A stretch of DNA of 64,000 nt, from the NCBI GenBank assembly GCA_016194975.1, contig JACQAM010000006.1, forward strand, positions 124,001 through 188,000, read 5' to 3'. This document shows positions 50,221-57,307 of this stretch, one piece after another (position 1 is the stretch's first letter; each line of letters opens with the position of its first letter). This stretch comes from Bacteroidota bacterium. Lineage in GTDB: Bacteria > Bacteroidota > Bacteroidia > Palsa-965. The notes below the pieces were generated by a model. That model had not been told where the DNA came from. It made no database searches and was given only the letters and a program-made list of their open reading frames with translations. Position numbers and translations under genes: made by a program.

Positions 50221-51264
50221 ATGAATACTGATAAAATAAAATCTTTCGACCCCAACTGCCCCGGCGATCCCGATGGAAATATTTACGGGCTTCCTTTCAC
50301 TCCGAAAGAAGCAAACATCGTGATCGTTCCTGTTCCCTGGGATGTAACGGTTTCTTATTCCGATGGAAGTTCAAAAGGGCCGGAAGCAATTTTCGATGCT
50401 TCATTCCAGGTTGATATTTATGATCCGATGATGAAAGATGCGTGGAAGATCGGATTGGCAATGGAAGAAATTTCTTCGGAAATAAAAAGAAAGAACAGTT
50501 CGCTGAGAAAAGAAGCAAAAAAATATATTCACGCATTCACCAATAATAAACTGAACAAAACTTCCGGAACAATTCTTGAAAAAATAAATGCAGGATCGGA
50601 ATGGCTGAATGAAAAAGTGAAACAGCAATGCCTTCATTGGATGAATAAAGGAAAAATGGTGGTGTTGCTCGGCGGTGATCACAGTACGCCGTTCGGTTTC
50701 ATGAAAGCGCTGGCAGAAAAATATTCTTCATTCGGAATTCTCCAGATCGATGCGCACGCCGACCTCCGCGCCGCGTACGAGGGTTTCACGTACTCGCACG
50801 CGTCCATCATGTACAACGCGCTCACGATCCCGCAGGTGAGCAAGCTCGTGCAGGCGGGCATACGCGATTATTGTGAAGACGAAGCAAAACTCATTGCAAA
50901 AAATCCTGCGCGCATAAAAACTTTTTTCGATCGCGATCTCAAACACGATAATTATTTAGGAAAAAACTGGAGCGAACAGGTGGAAGATATCATTTCTCAT
51001 TTGCCGAATAACGTTTACATCAGTTTCGATATCGACGGACTTGATCCTAAACTCTGTCCGAACACGGGAACTCCTGTTGCCGGTGGATTCGAATTTGAAC
51101 AGGCGGCTTATCTAATTCAGAAAGTTGCGCAGAGCGGAAAAAAAATAATCGGGATGGATCTGAATGAAGTTGCGCCAGGACATGATGAATGGAATGCAAA
51201 TGTGGGGGCAAGGATGCTGTTCCGCATGTGTACAATGATGGCGCTCTCCAATGAAAAAGTCTGA
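50221..51264 (+). CDS. Ureohydrolase (agmatinase/arginase/formiminoglutamase family)
   Basis: 347 residues. The di-manganese ligands are all present: GGDHST, DAHADLR, and FDIDGLDP; the C-terminal MDLNEVAPGHDEWNAN stretch is conserved. Enzymes of this family hydrolyse agmatine, arginine or related guanidino compounds to urea or formamide. Within it, about 50751-50866 carry almost only G or C at third positions, unlike the rest of the gene. The last 14 bp overlap the trmH-like gene. Exact substrate unknown. Confidence 0.88.
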   Translation: MNTDKIKSFDPNCPGDPDGNIYGLPFTPKEANIVIVPVPWDVTVSYSDGSSKGPEAIFDASFQVDIYDPMMKDAWKIGLAMEEISSEIKRKNSSLRKEAKKYIHAFTNNKLNKTSGTILEKINAGSEWLNEKVKQQCLHWMNKGKMVVLLGGDHSTPFGFMKALAEKYSSFGILQIDAHADLRAAYEGFTYSHASIMYNALTIPQVSKLVQAGIRDYCEDEAKLIAKNPARIKTFFDRDLKHDNYLGKNWSEQVEDIISHLPNNVYISFDIDGLDPKLCPNTGTPVAGGFEFEQAAYLIQKVAQSGKKIIGMDLNEVAPGHDEWNANVGARMLFRMCTMMALSNEKV

Positions 51265-51949
51265 AACGGGACAATACAGCAGTGCGTTGTACGAATATCT
51301 CTCGGGTTTTCTCACCGAAGAGCGCAGGAAAAAATTCGAAAAACATATTGCACTCCGCAGCCGCTATGTAACCATCGTAGTTGAAGATATTTTTCAGCCG
51401 CATAATGCAAGCGCAGTTCTCCGCAGTGCAGAATGTTTCGGCTTACAGGATGTTCACATCATTGAAAGCAAAAACAAATACAATCCCAACCCCGATGTGG
51501 TAATGGGCGCAAATAAATGGCTCACCCTTCATCATCACAGCGGAAAAGAAAATAATACCGATGAATGTATTTCGTTTCTTAAAAAAAATAAATATCGTAT
51601 TGTTGCCACCACTCCGCACAAAAATGATCAGCTCATCAGCCAACTCGATCTTTCGAAAGGAAAAGTGGCGCTCTTTTTCGGAACAGAACTCGAAGGAATT
51701 TCAAAAAATATCATGGATGCTGCCGATGAATTTGTAAAAATTCCCATGTTCGGTTTTACAGAAAGTTTCAACATCTCTGTTTCAGCCGCCATCTGCATGT
51801 ATGAATTAATGACAAAACTCAGAACATCAAATATTGACTGGCAATTAAGCGAAGAAGAAAAAAATAATATTTTGCTGGATTGGGCGCGGAATTCCATTAA
51901 GAAACCGGAACTTCTCGAAGAGGAATTTCGAAAAAAGTTAACTCAATAA
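51251..51949 (+). CDS. trmH: TrmH/SpoU-family tRNA 2'-O-methyltransferase
   Basis: 232 residues. The SPOUT core has VEDIFQPHNASAVLRSAECFGLQDVHI (motif 1), FFGTELEGIS (motif 2) and IPMFGFTESFNISVSAAICMYEL (motif 3), and the N-terminal extension matches TrmH, which methylates the ribose of G18 in tRNA. The start overlaps the ureohydrolase by 14 bp, so the two are likely cotranscribed. Confidence 0.9.
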   Translation: MKKSETGQYSSALYEYLSGFLTEERRKKFEKHIALRSRYVTIVVEDIFQPHNASAVLRSAECFGLQDVHIIESKNKYNPNPDVVMGANKWLTLHHHSGKENNTDECISFLKKNKYRIVATTPHKNDQLISQLDLSKGKVALFFGTELEGISKNIMDAADEFVKIPMFGFTESFNISVSAAICMYELMTKLRTSNIDWQLSEEEKNNILLDWARNSIKKPELLEEEFRKKLTQ

Positions 51950-51953
51950 CCAT

Positions 51954-51961
51954 TACATTTG
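51954..51961 (+). promoter_or_regulatory. -7 box for the bTHX gene
   Basis: TACATTTG (exact) ends 28 nt before the ATG at 51990. Confidence 0.55.
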
Positions 51962-51989
51962 CACCACACCAAACGAAAAAAAATCAATC

Positions 51990-52154
51990 ATGGGAAAAGG
52001 AGATAAAAAATCAACCAAAGGAAAACGCTGGAGACATTCTTACGGCAATACCCGTCCGAGAAAAAAGGCGATGGCAAAAGCAAAAGCGAAAGCAAAAGCA
52101 GGCGCAGCACCTAAGAAAAAAGCTGCAAAGAAATCTGCAAAAAAAGCTGATTAA
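51990..52154 (+). CDS. Ribosomal protein bTHX (30S protein Thx)
   Basis: 54 residues. MGKGDKKSTKGKRWRHSYG followed by NTRPRKK matches the Thx family, which sits at the top of the 30S head in Thermus and is common in Bacteroidota. It is longer than the usual 25-40 residues because of a Lys/Ala tail (AKAKAKAKAGAAPKKK) reminiscent of histone-like tails. It has its own promoter box and terminator. Confidence 0.85.
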   Translation: MGKGDKKSTKGKRWRHSYGNTRPRKKAMAKAKAKAKAGAAPKKKAAKKSAKKAD

Positions 52155-52156
52155 AA

Positions 52157-52190
52157 AAAATCCTCCGCAACAACGGGGGATTTTTATTTT
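52157..52190 (+). terminator. Intrinsic terminator after bTHX
   Basis: aaaatcctccg and cgggggatttt form an 11-pair stem with one G-T pair and a T-rich tail. The tail overlaps the first base of the next promoter box. Confidence 0.8.
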
Positions 52191-52197
52191 AACTTTC
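52190..52197 (+). promoter_or_regulatory. -7 box, near-leaderless GTG start of the 52202 gene
   Basis: TAACTTTC ends exactly 4 nt before the GTG at 52202, which supports the unusual start codon. Confidence 0.5.
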
Positions 52198-52201
52198 TAT
52201 A

Positions 52202-52570
52202 GTGAAAGCGCAAATCATTTTCATTCTTTTTTTCGTTTCTGTCATTGGTTGTGCGGCGCAGAAAGACAGTATTGTTCATTCGAAAGATGGAAAAGATTCC
52301 ATTATTTTTCATTTCAAAAAAGAGCACATCAGGCGGGTAGAGCGTTTTTACCCCGACGGAAAATTGAGCGAGAAGACGCTCGAGAGAAAAAACGGAGACT
52401 TCAGATGGGATAAAAATTTCTATGAAAATGGAAAATTAAAATCACTCATGAAAAACAGAATCATTCTCCGGAACATCAAAAGAAAGTTTTGGGATGAAAA
52501 TGGTAAAAAAAGCAGCGTAGAAAAAACTTCTTACCGAATGAAAGATATTACCGCAAGGAAAAAATGGTAA
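52202..52570 (+). CDS. Exported MORN/YwqK-like protein
   Basis: 122 residues from a GTG supported by the promoter box. Signal-type N-terminus IIFILFFVSVIGCAAQ with a lipobox-like GC. The body has MORN-type strands (RRVERFYPDGKLSEKTL, WDKNFYENGKLKSL, KFWDENGKKS). Such repeats are common in Bacteroidota envelope proteins. The 184 bp after its stop contain only AT-rich word repeats. Confidence 0.72.
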   Translation: MKAQIIFILFFVSVIGCAAQKDSIVHSKDGKDSIIFHFKKEHIRRVERFYPDGKLSEKTLERKNGDFRWDKNFYENGKLKSLMKNRIILRNIKRKFWDENGKKSSVEKTSYRMKDITARKKW

Positions 52571-52754
52571 CTGCAACTTAATTTAGTGCGCCCTAAGCGT
52601 CGCGGAAAAACACCTTGCCTCTTTTTCTATCGGACCGAAGTCCATCTTCACCGAAACAATTGCAATCTGTAATTTGTATTCGGTAATCATTTCTTCATTA
52701 ATTGAACCAAGCATAATCTCGAATTTCAAATTTTGAATTTCAAATCGTTAATCA

Positions 52755-53405
52755 TCACGGCGCTTTCCTCATAATTTTCCATCCCCCATTCGCGTGCACG
52801 TAGCAGATGCGATCGTGCAGGCGACTCTCCCTTCCCTGCCAGAATTCAATTTCATCAGGCATCAAAACATATCCGCCCCAGAATTCCGGGCGATGCACAT
52901 TTTTTCCTTCGAAATTTTTTTTCTGTTTGTTCAATTCTTCTTCAAGCCATTTCCGGTCGGGAATAATTTCACTCTGCGGAGAAGTCCACGCTCCTATCCT
53001 GCTCTCCAATGGACGCGTACTGAAATATTCTTCCGAATCTTTTTCATTTATTTTTTCTATTCTTCCTTCTATGCGAACTTGCCGTTGCAACTCGGGCCAG
53101 AAAAAATTCAGGCATGCAAACGGATTTTCATCAATGTCTTTTCCTTTTGCACTTTTGTAATTCGTAAAAAAAGAAAATCCTTTTGCACTGAAATCACGGA
53201 GTAAAACAACGCGCGCAGAAGGGCGCATGTCTTTTCCTGCAGTTGCAAGCGTCATCGCAATCGGATCTGTTACATTCGCATCCATCGCTTCACGAAACCA
53301 TTTTTCAAATTGCCGCACCGGATCTTTTTCCACCATCGACTCATCGAGTGAGGCATGCGAATACTCCGTTCGCAATTTACTGATGTGAGCATTGAGTTTT
53401 TCCAT
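52755..53405 (-). CDS. pdxH: Pyridoxamine 5'-phosphate oxidase
   Basis: 216 residues. FMN-binding motifs ARVVLLRDFSAKGFSFFTNY, PFACLNFFWPELQRQVRIEG and the C-terminal RESRLHDRICY with the ending MRKAP are typical of PdxH. It makes pyridoxal 5'-phosphate from PNP/PMP. Length is canonical. The gene has a box four nt in front of its ATG. Confidence 0.97.
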   Translation of the reverse strand: MEKLNAHISKLRTEYSHASLDESMVEKDPVRQFEKWFREAMDANVTDPIAMTLATAGKDMRPSARVVLLRDFSAKGFSFFTNYKSAKGKDIDENPFACLNFFWPELQRQVRIEGRIEKINEKDSEEYFSTRPLESRIGAWTSPQSEIIPDRKWLEEELNKQKKNFEGKNVHRPEFWGGYVLMPDEIEFWQGRESRLHDRICYVHANGGWKIMRKAP

Positions 53406-53409
53406 GTGG

Positions 53410-53417
53410 CAAAGTTA
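53410..53417 (-). promoter_or_regulatory. -7 box, near-leaderless start of pdxH
   Basis: Minus-strand TAACTTTG (exact) ends 4 nt before the ATG at 53405. Confidence 0.6.
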
Positions 53418-53430
53418 ATTTTTCCCGACC

Positions 53431-53575
53431 GTTTTCTGCTGATATAAATCATCAGGAGCGCACCGTCTGGTGCATTTAATTTCCTGCGTTCCTCCTGCCT
53501 CGCTGTACTCCGCGTGGCGCGCTGAGCAAGTTCCATCCCAAAAATGCGGGGTACTTGCGGGCATGAGGGCTATGA
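53431..53575. repeat. GC-rich structured intergenic block
   Basis: Several hairpins follow each other: ctgat/atcag, gcacc-gtct-ggtgc and gcaagt...acttgc with an internal ccc/ggg pair. The GC content is well above the neighbouring spacer. It could be a dispersed extragenic repeat or a structured RNA. Open frames on the minus strand through it (for example 53415-53633) are considered incidental. Confidence 0.45.
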
Positions 53576-53640
53576 AAAAAACTGCATCACTTTTAAAAAC
53601 CAAATAACTCATAACCAATAACCAATAACCCATTACTCAT

Positions 53641-53648
53641 TACCTTTG
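53641..53648 (+). promoter_or_regulatory. -7 box, near-leaderless start of the YqgE gene
   Basis: TACCTTTG (exact) ends 4 nt before the ATG at 53653. Confidence 0.6.
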
Positions 53649-53652
53649 TCAA

Positions 53653-54222
53653 ATGCTATTCGCAGAAAATAAAATGATTCCCAAAGCAGGACGACTTCTC
53701 GTTTCCGAACCCTTTCTTGCCGACGGATATTTTCGCAGGGCCGTGGTTTTGCTTACCGAGCACGGAGCGAATGGCAGCGTGGGATTCATTCTCAACAAAC
53801 CGCTCGATATTAAAATTGAAGAAGCTATTCCCGGTTTTCCTGAATTTAATTTTCCTGCTTTATTCGGCGGACCAGTTCAGCGCGACCAGTTGTATTACGT
53901 GCACACGCTTGGAGAAAAAATAAAAGATTCAGTGAAGATCGCGGAAGGATTGTGGTGGCTCGGCGATTTTGACCAGGTAAAAGACATGATCACGAAAAAA
54001 GAGATCGGCGTTAACGAGATCCGTTTTTTCATTGGCTATTCGGGCTGGGAAAAAGATCAGCTGAAAAATGAGATCAAAGAAAAATCGTGGTTCGTTTCCA
54101 AAGCCGATCTCGATCTTATTTTTTCTGAAAAGCCGGAAGAGTTGTGGCAGATTGCCGTAAAAAAAATGGGCGCCGATTTTGCAATGATGGCCAATTTCCC
54201 TGAAGATCCTTCTTTGAACTAA
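53653..54222 (+). CDS. YqgE/AlgH-family protein
   Basis: 189 residues. GRLLVSEPFLADGYFRRAVVLL, GSVGFILNKPL, FGGPVQRDQLYYVH and the ending FIGYSGWEKDQL are strongly conserved YqgE features. The family is widespread and of unclear biochemical role (AlgH was once linked to alginate regulation). No neighbour suggests a more specific function. Confidence 0.95.
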   Translation: MLFAENKMIPKAGRLLVSEPFLADGYFRRAVVLLTEHGANGSVGFILNKPLDIKIEEAIPGFPEFNFPALFGGPVQRDQLYYVHTLGEKIKDSVKIAEGLWWLGDFDQVKDMITKKEIGVNEIRFFIGYSGWEKDQLKNEIKEKSWFVSKADLDLIFSEKPEELWQIAVKKMGADFAMMANFPEDPSLN

Positions 54223-54224
54223 TT

Positions 54225-54285
54225 TACAATTTTTCAATTACAAATTACAGATTGGTTTATTGCCACTTTTCATTTGTAATTTGTA
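54225..54285 (+). repeat. AT-rich inverted word repeat after YqgE gene
   Basis: acaattttTcaattacaaatt-type words on the left face atttgtaatttgtaaaaag on the right, with tacaaattac/gtaatttgta as a perfect pair. Probably acts as a weak terminator. The rest of the 174-bp gap to 54397 holds no feature. Confidence 0.5.
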
Positions 54286-54396
54286 AAAAGCACTAAAATA
54301 AATTTCAGTTGAATCCGCATTCAAAACTATAATCGCGGAAACTAAAAAAGATACGTTTGTTTATTTCACTTCAGCGCTTCTCATCACTCATCACTC

Positions 54397-54834
54397 CTAA
54401 AACCTGCTTCCCTTCTTAGTCACGATCGCAGAATTCCCGTTGAAATTAAAATCCCATCCCGATTCGAAAATTTTCGGAAGAAATCTTTTGTAGAGTACCG
54501 TTCGTTTCGACGCTTTGCTTTCATCCTCTCCGTCCTTAGGAATGCCGGTAAATTCATAGCACATGATCTTCGTGTGTTCTGCCATGAACATTTTAATGAT
54601 CGCTGCAATCGTATTCATCACGCGAAAAACTTCCCCGCGATTAGTGACCACGTATTCTTCGCCGTCAAACTCATCATTGATCACACCGAAAACAATGGTA
54701 GCATGAAGAATATTATCCTGTCGCCGGCCGAATCGTACCTCGTAAACCAATCCGCTGTCGGAAGTAAAAAAATAAACACCTGCCGAAGCTATGGCAGGAG
54801 GAACGATCTTATAAATGGGCACCGGGGCCGGCAT
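54397..54834 (-). CDS. Conserved-type protein of unknown function (possibly DUF6934-like)
   Basis: 145 residues with no signal peptide. Opening PVPIYKIVPPAIASAGVYFFTS, central VYEVRFGRRQDNILHATIVFGVINDEFDGEEYVVTNRGEVFRVM, and a C-terminal MFMAEHTKIMCYEFTG alpha/beta part. I associate this pattern with small cytoplasmic Bacteroidota DUF6934-like proteins, but only tentatively. A TANNTTTA box lies 17 nt upstream. Confidence 0.65.
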   Translation of the reverse strand: MPAPVPIYKIVPPAIASAGVYFFTSDSGLVYEVRFGRRQDNILHATIVFGVINDEFDGEEYVVTNRGEVFRVMNTIAAIIKMFMAEHTKIMCYEFTGIPKDGEDESKASKRTVLYKRFLPKIFESGWDFNFNGNSAIVTKKGSRF

Positions 54835-54851
54835 ATAGCGTGTTTGAATTG

Positions 54852-54859
54852 TAAAAATA
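54852..54859 (-). promoter_or_regulatory. -7 box for the 54397-54834 gene
   Basis: Minus-strand TATTTTTA ends 17 nt before the ATG at 54834. MITE copy B is inserted 39 bp further upstream. Confidence 0.4.
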
Positions 54860-54897
54860 CGTTTTTCGCAGGGTTAGTGACCAATTTATTAAATTCA

Positions 54898-55038
54898 GGT
54901 AGTGGCTCAGTTTGAAATTTTCCGATTCAACTTCGCGCCGGATCCTGCCTGAAGAATTGAAGGGTGGTTCCTAAACCATTCTTTTATTAAACCGCAAAGA
55001 CGCTAAGGCGCTAAGAATTTTCAAACTGATACACTATC
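54898..55038. mobile_element. MITE-like element, copy B (141 bp)
   Basis: Left end GGTAGTGGCTCAGTTTG and right end CAAACTGATACACTATC are 17-bp inverted repeats with three mismatches. A perfect 8-bp target duplication, taaattca, flanks it at 54890-54897 and 55039-55046. The interior matches copy C at roughly 90% by eye and contains accgcaaagacgctaaggcg. No coding capacity. It sits upstream of the 54834 gene promoter. Confidence 0.85.
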
Positions 55039-55241
55039 TAAATTCATCTTTATTCCGGTGATGCACCTTCTACCGATAATATTTTCCTTTTCTCCGCTCT
55101 CCGGCTCATTCTGCGACATTACCGAATAAAATAATCCGGCTCCATTCCTGTATCTATTTTCTCCAATGGCGTTATAAAAATAAACCATGGCACCGCTGGA
55201 CTTCCGAATCTGGTGGGGAATATCCGGCGGCCTGGGAAAGC

Positions 55242-55276
55242 AAAGAACTGCCTTTTCGGGGGCGGTTCTTTTTTTT
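55242..55276 (+). terminator. Orphan intrinsic terminator, plus strand
   Basis: aaagaactgcc and ggcggttcttt form an 11-pair stem (one G-T) with a loop of about eight bases and a T-run of eight. No plus-strand gene lies immediately upstream. Confidence 0.65.
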
Positions 55277-55386
55277 ATGATCGTGCTAATGATTGTAATG
55301 AAGTTGATGTGGTAAGTCTGAAGAAAAAAAATGACCTGCAACAAATAAAAATTTCACTGACTCAATAACTCATTACCCATTACTCC

Positions 55387-55394
55387 TAACTTTA
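55387..55394 (+). promoter_or_regulatory. -7 box, near-leaderless start of the TlpA-like gene
   Basis: TAACTTTA ends exactly 4 nt before the ATG at 55399. Confidence 0.5.
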
Positions 55395-55398
55395 CATT

Positions 55399-55881
55399 AT
55401 GCACCGGTTTCCCATTCTGCTATTTTCCATTATTTTATTTTCCTTCTCGGGAAAACAACCTCCTTCATTGATTAAAGTCACTCCGCTAATGCAGCGCATA
55501 GAAAAAAACAGCGACACCACTTACGTTGTTAATTTCTGGGCAACATGGTGCGGTCCGTGCGTAAAAGAGTTGCATTGCTTCAAAGAGATCGATTCTGCTT
55601 ATGCAGGAACAAAAGTGAAAGTGATCCTGGTCTCGCTCGATTTCAAACGGGAAATTCCCACCAAGCTTGTTCCATTCCTCGAGAGCAGGAAAATGAACCA
55701 GGAAATTTATGTACTCGATGAAACGAATGACAATGTGTGGATTCCGCGCGTGGACAGTTCCTGGCAGGGGAATATTCCGGTCACGCTGATATCGAATTCA
55801 AAAAACAAGAAAAGAGTTTTTCTCCCGCGCGAAACTTCTTATCCTGAACTGGATAGTTTAGTGAAAGACGCGAAAAAATAA
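55399..55881 (+). CDS. TlpA-like exported thioredoxin-family protein
   Basis: 160 residues. Signal peptide FPILLFSIILFSFSGKQ, then a TlpA/ResA-type domain with VVNFWATWCGPCVKELHCF (redox Cys pair about residues 55 and 58) and VKVILVSLDF. It should reduce or rearrange disulfides in the periplasm, for instance in cytochrome maturation. It ends 10 bp before a convergent TfoX-like gene. Confidence 0.88.
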   Translation: MHRFPILLFSIILFSFSGKQPPSLIKVTPLMQRIEKNSDTTYVVNFWATWCGPCVKELHCFKEIDSAYAGTKVKVILVSLDFKREIPTKLVPFLESRKMNQEIYVLDETNDNVWIPRVDSSWQGNIPVTLISNSKNKKRVFLPRETSYPELDSLVKDAKK

Positions 55882-55891
55882 TTCCTGATTT

Positions 55892-56203
55892 TTATTTCGC
55901 TTTCTTCCGCACGTACGCGAGCGCAGACTTTGCAAATTCTTCCCAGCGGTTATTATGAGTTGCAGGAAGCACCACCCACTCTTTCATTGGCCTTCCCTTC
56001 ATTGGTTCGAAAAGTTGCGCGCCTTTTAATTTCAAAGCAGAGGCATGCGTTTCTCCTGTGAGTTTGAACACCATCGCTTTTCCGTGCAGGCCGGCCAGCG
56101 CTTTGCCATTCACTTTAATGATGGGCATTCCGAACATCTGCCCCATTGCAACGCCTTTCAGATTTGTTCCGATCTCGCGGAACAGTTTTTCTTCTTTCAC
56201 CAT
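55892..56203 (-). CDS. TfoX/Sxy N-terminal-domain-like protein
   Basis: 103 residues. GVAMGQMFGMPIIKVNGKALAGLHGKAMVFKL matches the TfoX_N fold (MFGG..V.GK.F core). Stand-alone TfoX_N proteins are common and not necessarily competence regulators. It starts 5 bp after the upstream membrane-protein gene on the minus strand, so they are cotranscribed. Confidence 0.72.
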   Translation of the reverse strand: MVKEEKLFREIGTNLKGVAMGQMFGMPIIKVNGKALAGLHGKAMVFKLTGETHASALKLKGAQLFEPMKGRPMKEWVVLPATHNNRWEEFAKSALAYVRKKAK

Positions 56204-56208
56204 AAATT

Positions 56209-56724
56209 TTATTTTTCAGCAGACCATTTTCCGAGTTGCTTCAGCACTTTTTCTGCTTCTTCCATTTTCTGCGTTCCGAAAAGTATACGTTTATTATTTT
56301 TCATTACGAATTGAATTCCATTTTTGCCGGAAGTATTATAGCACCATCCCTGTTTACCGGCCCAGCGTATTCCCCATCCGCCAAATTCCATCAGCGGCCG
56401 ATATTCTCTGGTGTAAACATGCTGCACATTTTCCCAATCGATCTTTCTCTTCGAAAAAAGGAAAGGATAAAACGTGTAAGTGAAACCTGACGAATCCATT
56501 CCGGTATTCAGTCTGCACAAAAGGAACATGAGCGTCATCAATGCGACAACGGATTCGCCGATATACAAGACCACGTTTGGCGCGGGTTTATTTCCGAAAG
56601 GATGGCCGGCAATGACCTGCCAGTAAATTCCGAAAAGAAAAATTCCATTGGCAATGAGCATCAGCACCCAAAGCCAGATCTGTTTGAATCGCTGTGATTC
56701 AGAAAAACTTGAAGTGGTTTCCAT
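56209..56724 (-). CDS. Small membrane protein, PH-like domain, unknown function
   Basis: 171 residues with two N-terminal transmembrane helices (IWLWVLMLIANGIFLFGIYW, VVLYIGESVVALMTLMFLLC) and a cytoplasmic PH-like or DUF6141-like domain (FTYTFYPFLFSKRKIDWENVQHVYTREYRP, KNGIQFVMKNNKRILFGTQKMEEA). The ATG lies 21 nt downstream of a TATCTTTC box within the left copy of a 56-bp direct repeat. Function unknown. Confidence 0.7.
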   Translation of the reverse strand: METTSSFSESQRFKQIWLWVLMLIANGIFLFGIYWQVIAGHPFGNKPAPNVVLYIGESVVALMTLMFLLCRLNTGMDSSGFTYTFYPFLFSKRKIDWENVQHVYTREYRPLMEFGGWGIRWAGKQGWCYNTSGKNGIQFVMKNNKRILFGTQKMEEAEKVLKQLGKWSAEK

Positions 56725-56725
56725 T

Positions 56726-56781
56726 TTAAGCGGGTTTGTTTGCCCGAAAGATACAATTTTACCCGGGATGGAATTTTCTCA
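56726..56781. repeat. 56-bp direct repeat, left copy (carries promoter of the 56724 gene)
   Basis: Differs from 57252-57307 at two of 56 positions. It holds a cgggtttgtttgcccg hairpin and, on the minus strand, the -7 box TATCTTTC at 56746-56753. Its right end, ttttctca, equals the stop-codon region of the gene ending at 57305. Confidence 0.9.
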
Positions 56782-56948
56782 ATAAAATCCTTTGCGCATG
56801 TCGGTTTTGCCTGCGTAAAAAAAATAGGGTTGTGCGCTGGTGAGTGAAAGCATTTTTTATTTCAGCACACGGCGTAAATAATCAGCGCCCACTTCACGGT
56901 GAAAAACACCGAAGTTTTTCCAAATGAACAATAGCCCGCGACAGTCTG

Positions 56949-57242
56949 AAACCGAGGATCACACATCTCAAACCGAGGGTCACATATCTGAAACCGAGGA
57001 TCAGATGTCTCAAACCGAGGATCACATATCTGAAACCGAGGATCAGACATCTCATTCCGAGGATCACATATCTCAAACCGAAGATCAGATGTCTCAAACC
57101 GAGGATCACATATCTGAAACCGAGGATCAGACATCTCAAACCGAGGGTCACCTATCTCAAACCGAGGATCAGATGTCTCAAACCAAAGATCAGACATCTC
57201 AAACCGAGGATCACACATCTCAAACCGAGAGTCACATATCTT
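56949..57242. repeat. 21-bp tandem satellite, 14 units
   Basis: Fourteen complete 21-bp units beginning aaaccgaggatca follow each other without spacer (294 bp). The units differ mainly in the last ten bases. Types are A (cacatatct), B (cagatgtct), C (cagacatct) and D (cacacatct), in the order D A B A C A B A C A B C D A. Units 2-5 and 6-9 therefore form an 84-bp higher-order repeat. The core octamer of B (agatgtct) is the reverse complement of that of C (agacatct). Frames remain open on both strands because 21 is a multiple of three. Confidence 0.93.
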
Positions 57243-57251
57243 ATCCGATAA

Positions 57252-57307
57252 TTAAGCGGGTTTGTTTGCCCGCAAGATACAATTTTACCCGGGTTGGAAT
57301 TTTCTCA
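57252..57307. repeat. 56-bp direct repeat, right copy (ends in the stop codon of the GldN-like gene)
   Basis: Near-identical to 56726-56781. Here the -7 box is changed to TATCTTGC and the hairpin extends to gcggg/cccgc. The final bases include the TGA (minus strand) of the gene at 57305-58225. Confidence 0.9.

Larger units (their letters stand above)
55047..55398. other. Gene-poor stretch with an orphan terminator and word repeats
   Basis: No convincing gene. A minus-strand open frame (55344 to 55021) runs into MITE copy B and has no promoter or family resemblance. The plus strand carries a strong terminator at 55242-55276 without an assigned gene. From 55355 the sequence is made of ctcattacccattactc-type words. 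A small RNA ending at the terminator is possible but unproven. Confidence 0.4.

Noticed and set aside
53415-53633. 72-codon minus-strand ORF upstream of pdxH
   Set aside because: It covers the GC-rich hairpin block and word repeats; no start signal and low complexity.
55047-55276. 6S RNA or SRP RNA gene
   Set aside because: No long end-to-end complementarity as in 6S and no SRP GGAAG-type tetraloop hairpin with flanking conserved bases.
55021-55344. 107-codon minus-strand ORF
   Set aside because: Its end lies in MITE copy B, it has no family resemblance and no promoter; with the MITE removed the frame stops shortly after and is out of frame with the next gene.
56949-57242. CRISPR array
   Set aside because: Units are contiguous with no unique spacers and there are no cas genes.
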